In this document: piece by piece, positions 63,926-64,000 of the stretch
Layout: every line of letters begins with the position of its first letter
How positions within the stretch are numbered: the first letter of the stretch is position 1
DNA from: Gallaecimonas mangrovi
GTDB lineage: Bacteria; Pseudomonadota; Gammaproteobacteria; Enterobacterales; Gallaecimonadaceae
Assembly (NCBI RefSeq): GCF_003367375.1
Contig: NZ_CP031416.1
Span: 2,859,501 to 2,923,500, forward strand
Length of the DNA stretch: 64,000 bases
Reading direction: 5' to 3'
Position numbers and translations under genes: made by a program
Notes under the pieces: generated by a model
What the model was told of the DNA's origin: nothing
The model's input: only the letters and a program-made list of their open reading frames with translations
Database searches by the model: none

Positions 63926-64000
63926 TTACTCGACTTCAACAGCACTGGCCGGTGTCGTCTCACGAGTCTTTTTTTTACTGAAACAAAAGGTGTTGGTGTA
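63926..64000 (-). CDS. C-terminal tail of an unidentified protein (cut by window edge)
   Basis: The last 24 codons of a minus-strand frame that enters from the right edge and stops at TAA (63926-63928), just before the strong terminator. The residues (ending TTPASAVEVE) have a short lysine-rich patch (SKKKTR) and no recognisable motif. The terminator four bases on supports a real gene end; no function can be given. Confidence 0.5.
   Translation of the reverse strand, partial: YTNTFCFSKKKTRETTPASAVEVE

Overview
The window looks like a chromosomal segment of a free-living, probably aquatic or plant-associated gammaproteobacterium. The evidence is a moderate GC content, a complete type I-F CRISPR-Cas system, a RegB/RegA redox two-component pair, a short HPF-type hibernation factor, an E. 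coli-type boxA element and many secreted or Tat-exported proteins. A Gallaecimonas-like genus is my best guess, from protein flavour only; I could not test it. No tRNA, rRNA, insertion sequence or prophage was recognised.

Layout. (1) 1-4511, minus strand: high-affinity K+ uptake operon kdpF-A-B-C-D, with kdpD cut by the window edge and a 25-residue kdpF. (2) 4765-14745: housekeeping and accessory genes: PatB/MalY C-S lyase, DUF4031 protein, tautomerase, aldo/keto reductase, a secreted two-domain VOC protein beside an AlgE-like porin, a LysR/MFS divergent pair, a YkgJ cysteine-cluster protein, a Met/Gln-rich secreted protein and IlvE. (3) 15154-21077: signalling and redox: a CHASE-GGDEF cyclase, an operon regB-regA-cytochrome b, hpf behind a near-perfect FNR box, and an EAL phosphodiesterase with a degenerate GGDEF domain. 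(4) 21202-25019: penicillin-acylase-family hydrolase overlapping a VRR-NUC (FAN1-like) nuclease. (5) 25059-35904: type I-F CRISPR-Cas, transcribed from the minus strand: WYL regulator, cas1, cas2-3, csy1-2-3-4, a leader with a perfect boxA, and an array of 25 repeats and 24 spacers. (6) 35986-40545: DsbA-like protein and a three-gene membrane dehydrogenase (Tat-exported small subunit, GMC flavoprotein, tri-haem cytochrome c). (7) 41084-63668: a large catabolic locus. (8) 63926-64000: the tail of one further minus-strand gene.

The most interesting part is region 7. It encodes a GH127 beta-L-arabinofuranosidase-like lipoprotein, a GH2 beta-galactosidase-like lipoprotein, a large uncharacterised secreted protein, a TonB-dependent receptor, two tandem DUF885 peptidase-like proteins and an M24 Xaa-Pro-type peptidase. 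It also encodes all four enzyme families needed to convert trans-4-hydroxy-L-proline to 2-oxoglutarate: a proline-racemase-family epimerase with two catalytic Cys, a DadA-like FAD dehydrogenase, a DapA-family deaminase and an aldehyde dehydrogenase. A GntR/FCD regulator closes the locus. A GTATAC-cored motif is present upstream of the GH127 and DUF885 operons (shared divergent promoter), the receptor, the DapA-led operon and the FAD dehydrogenase, with a weaker version upstream of gntR. I infer one regulon that degrades hydroxyproline-rich glycoproteins of plant or algal walls (extensin or arabinogalactan-protein type), using both the glycan and the imino-acid backbone.

CDS starts were set from ribosome-binding sites and family lengths, so several are shorter than the longest possible reading frame.
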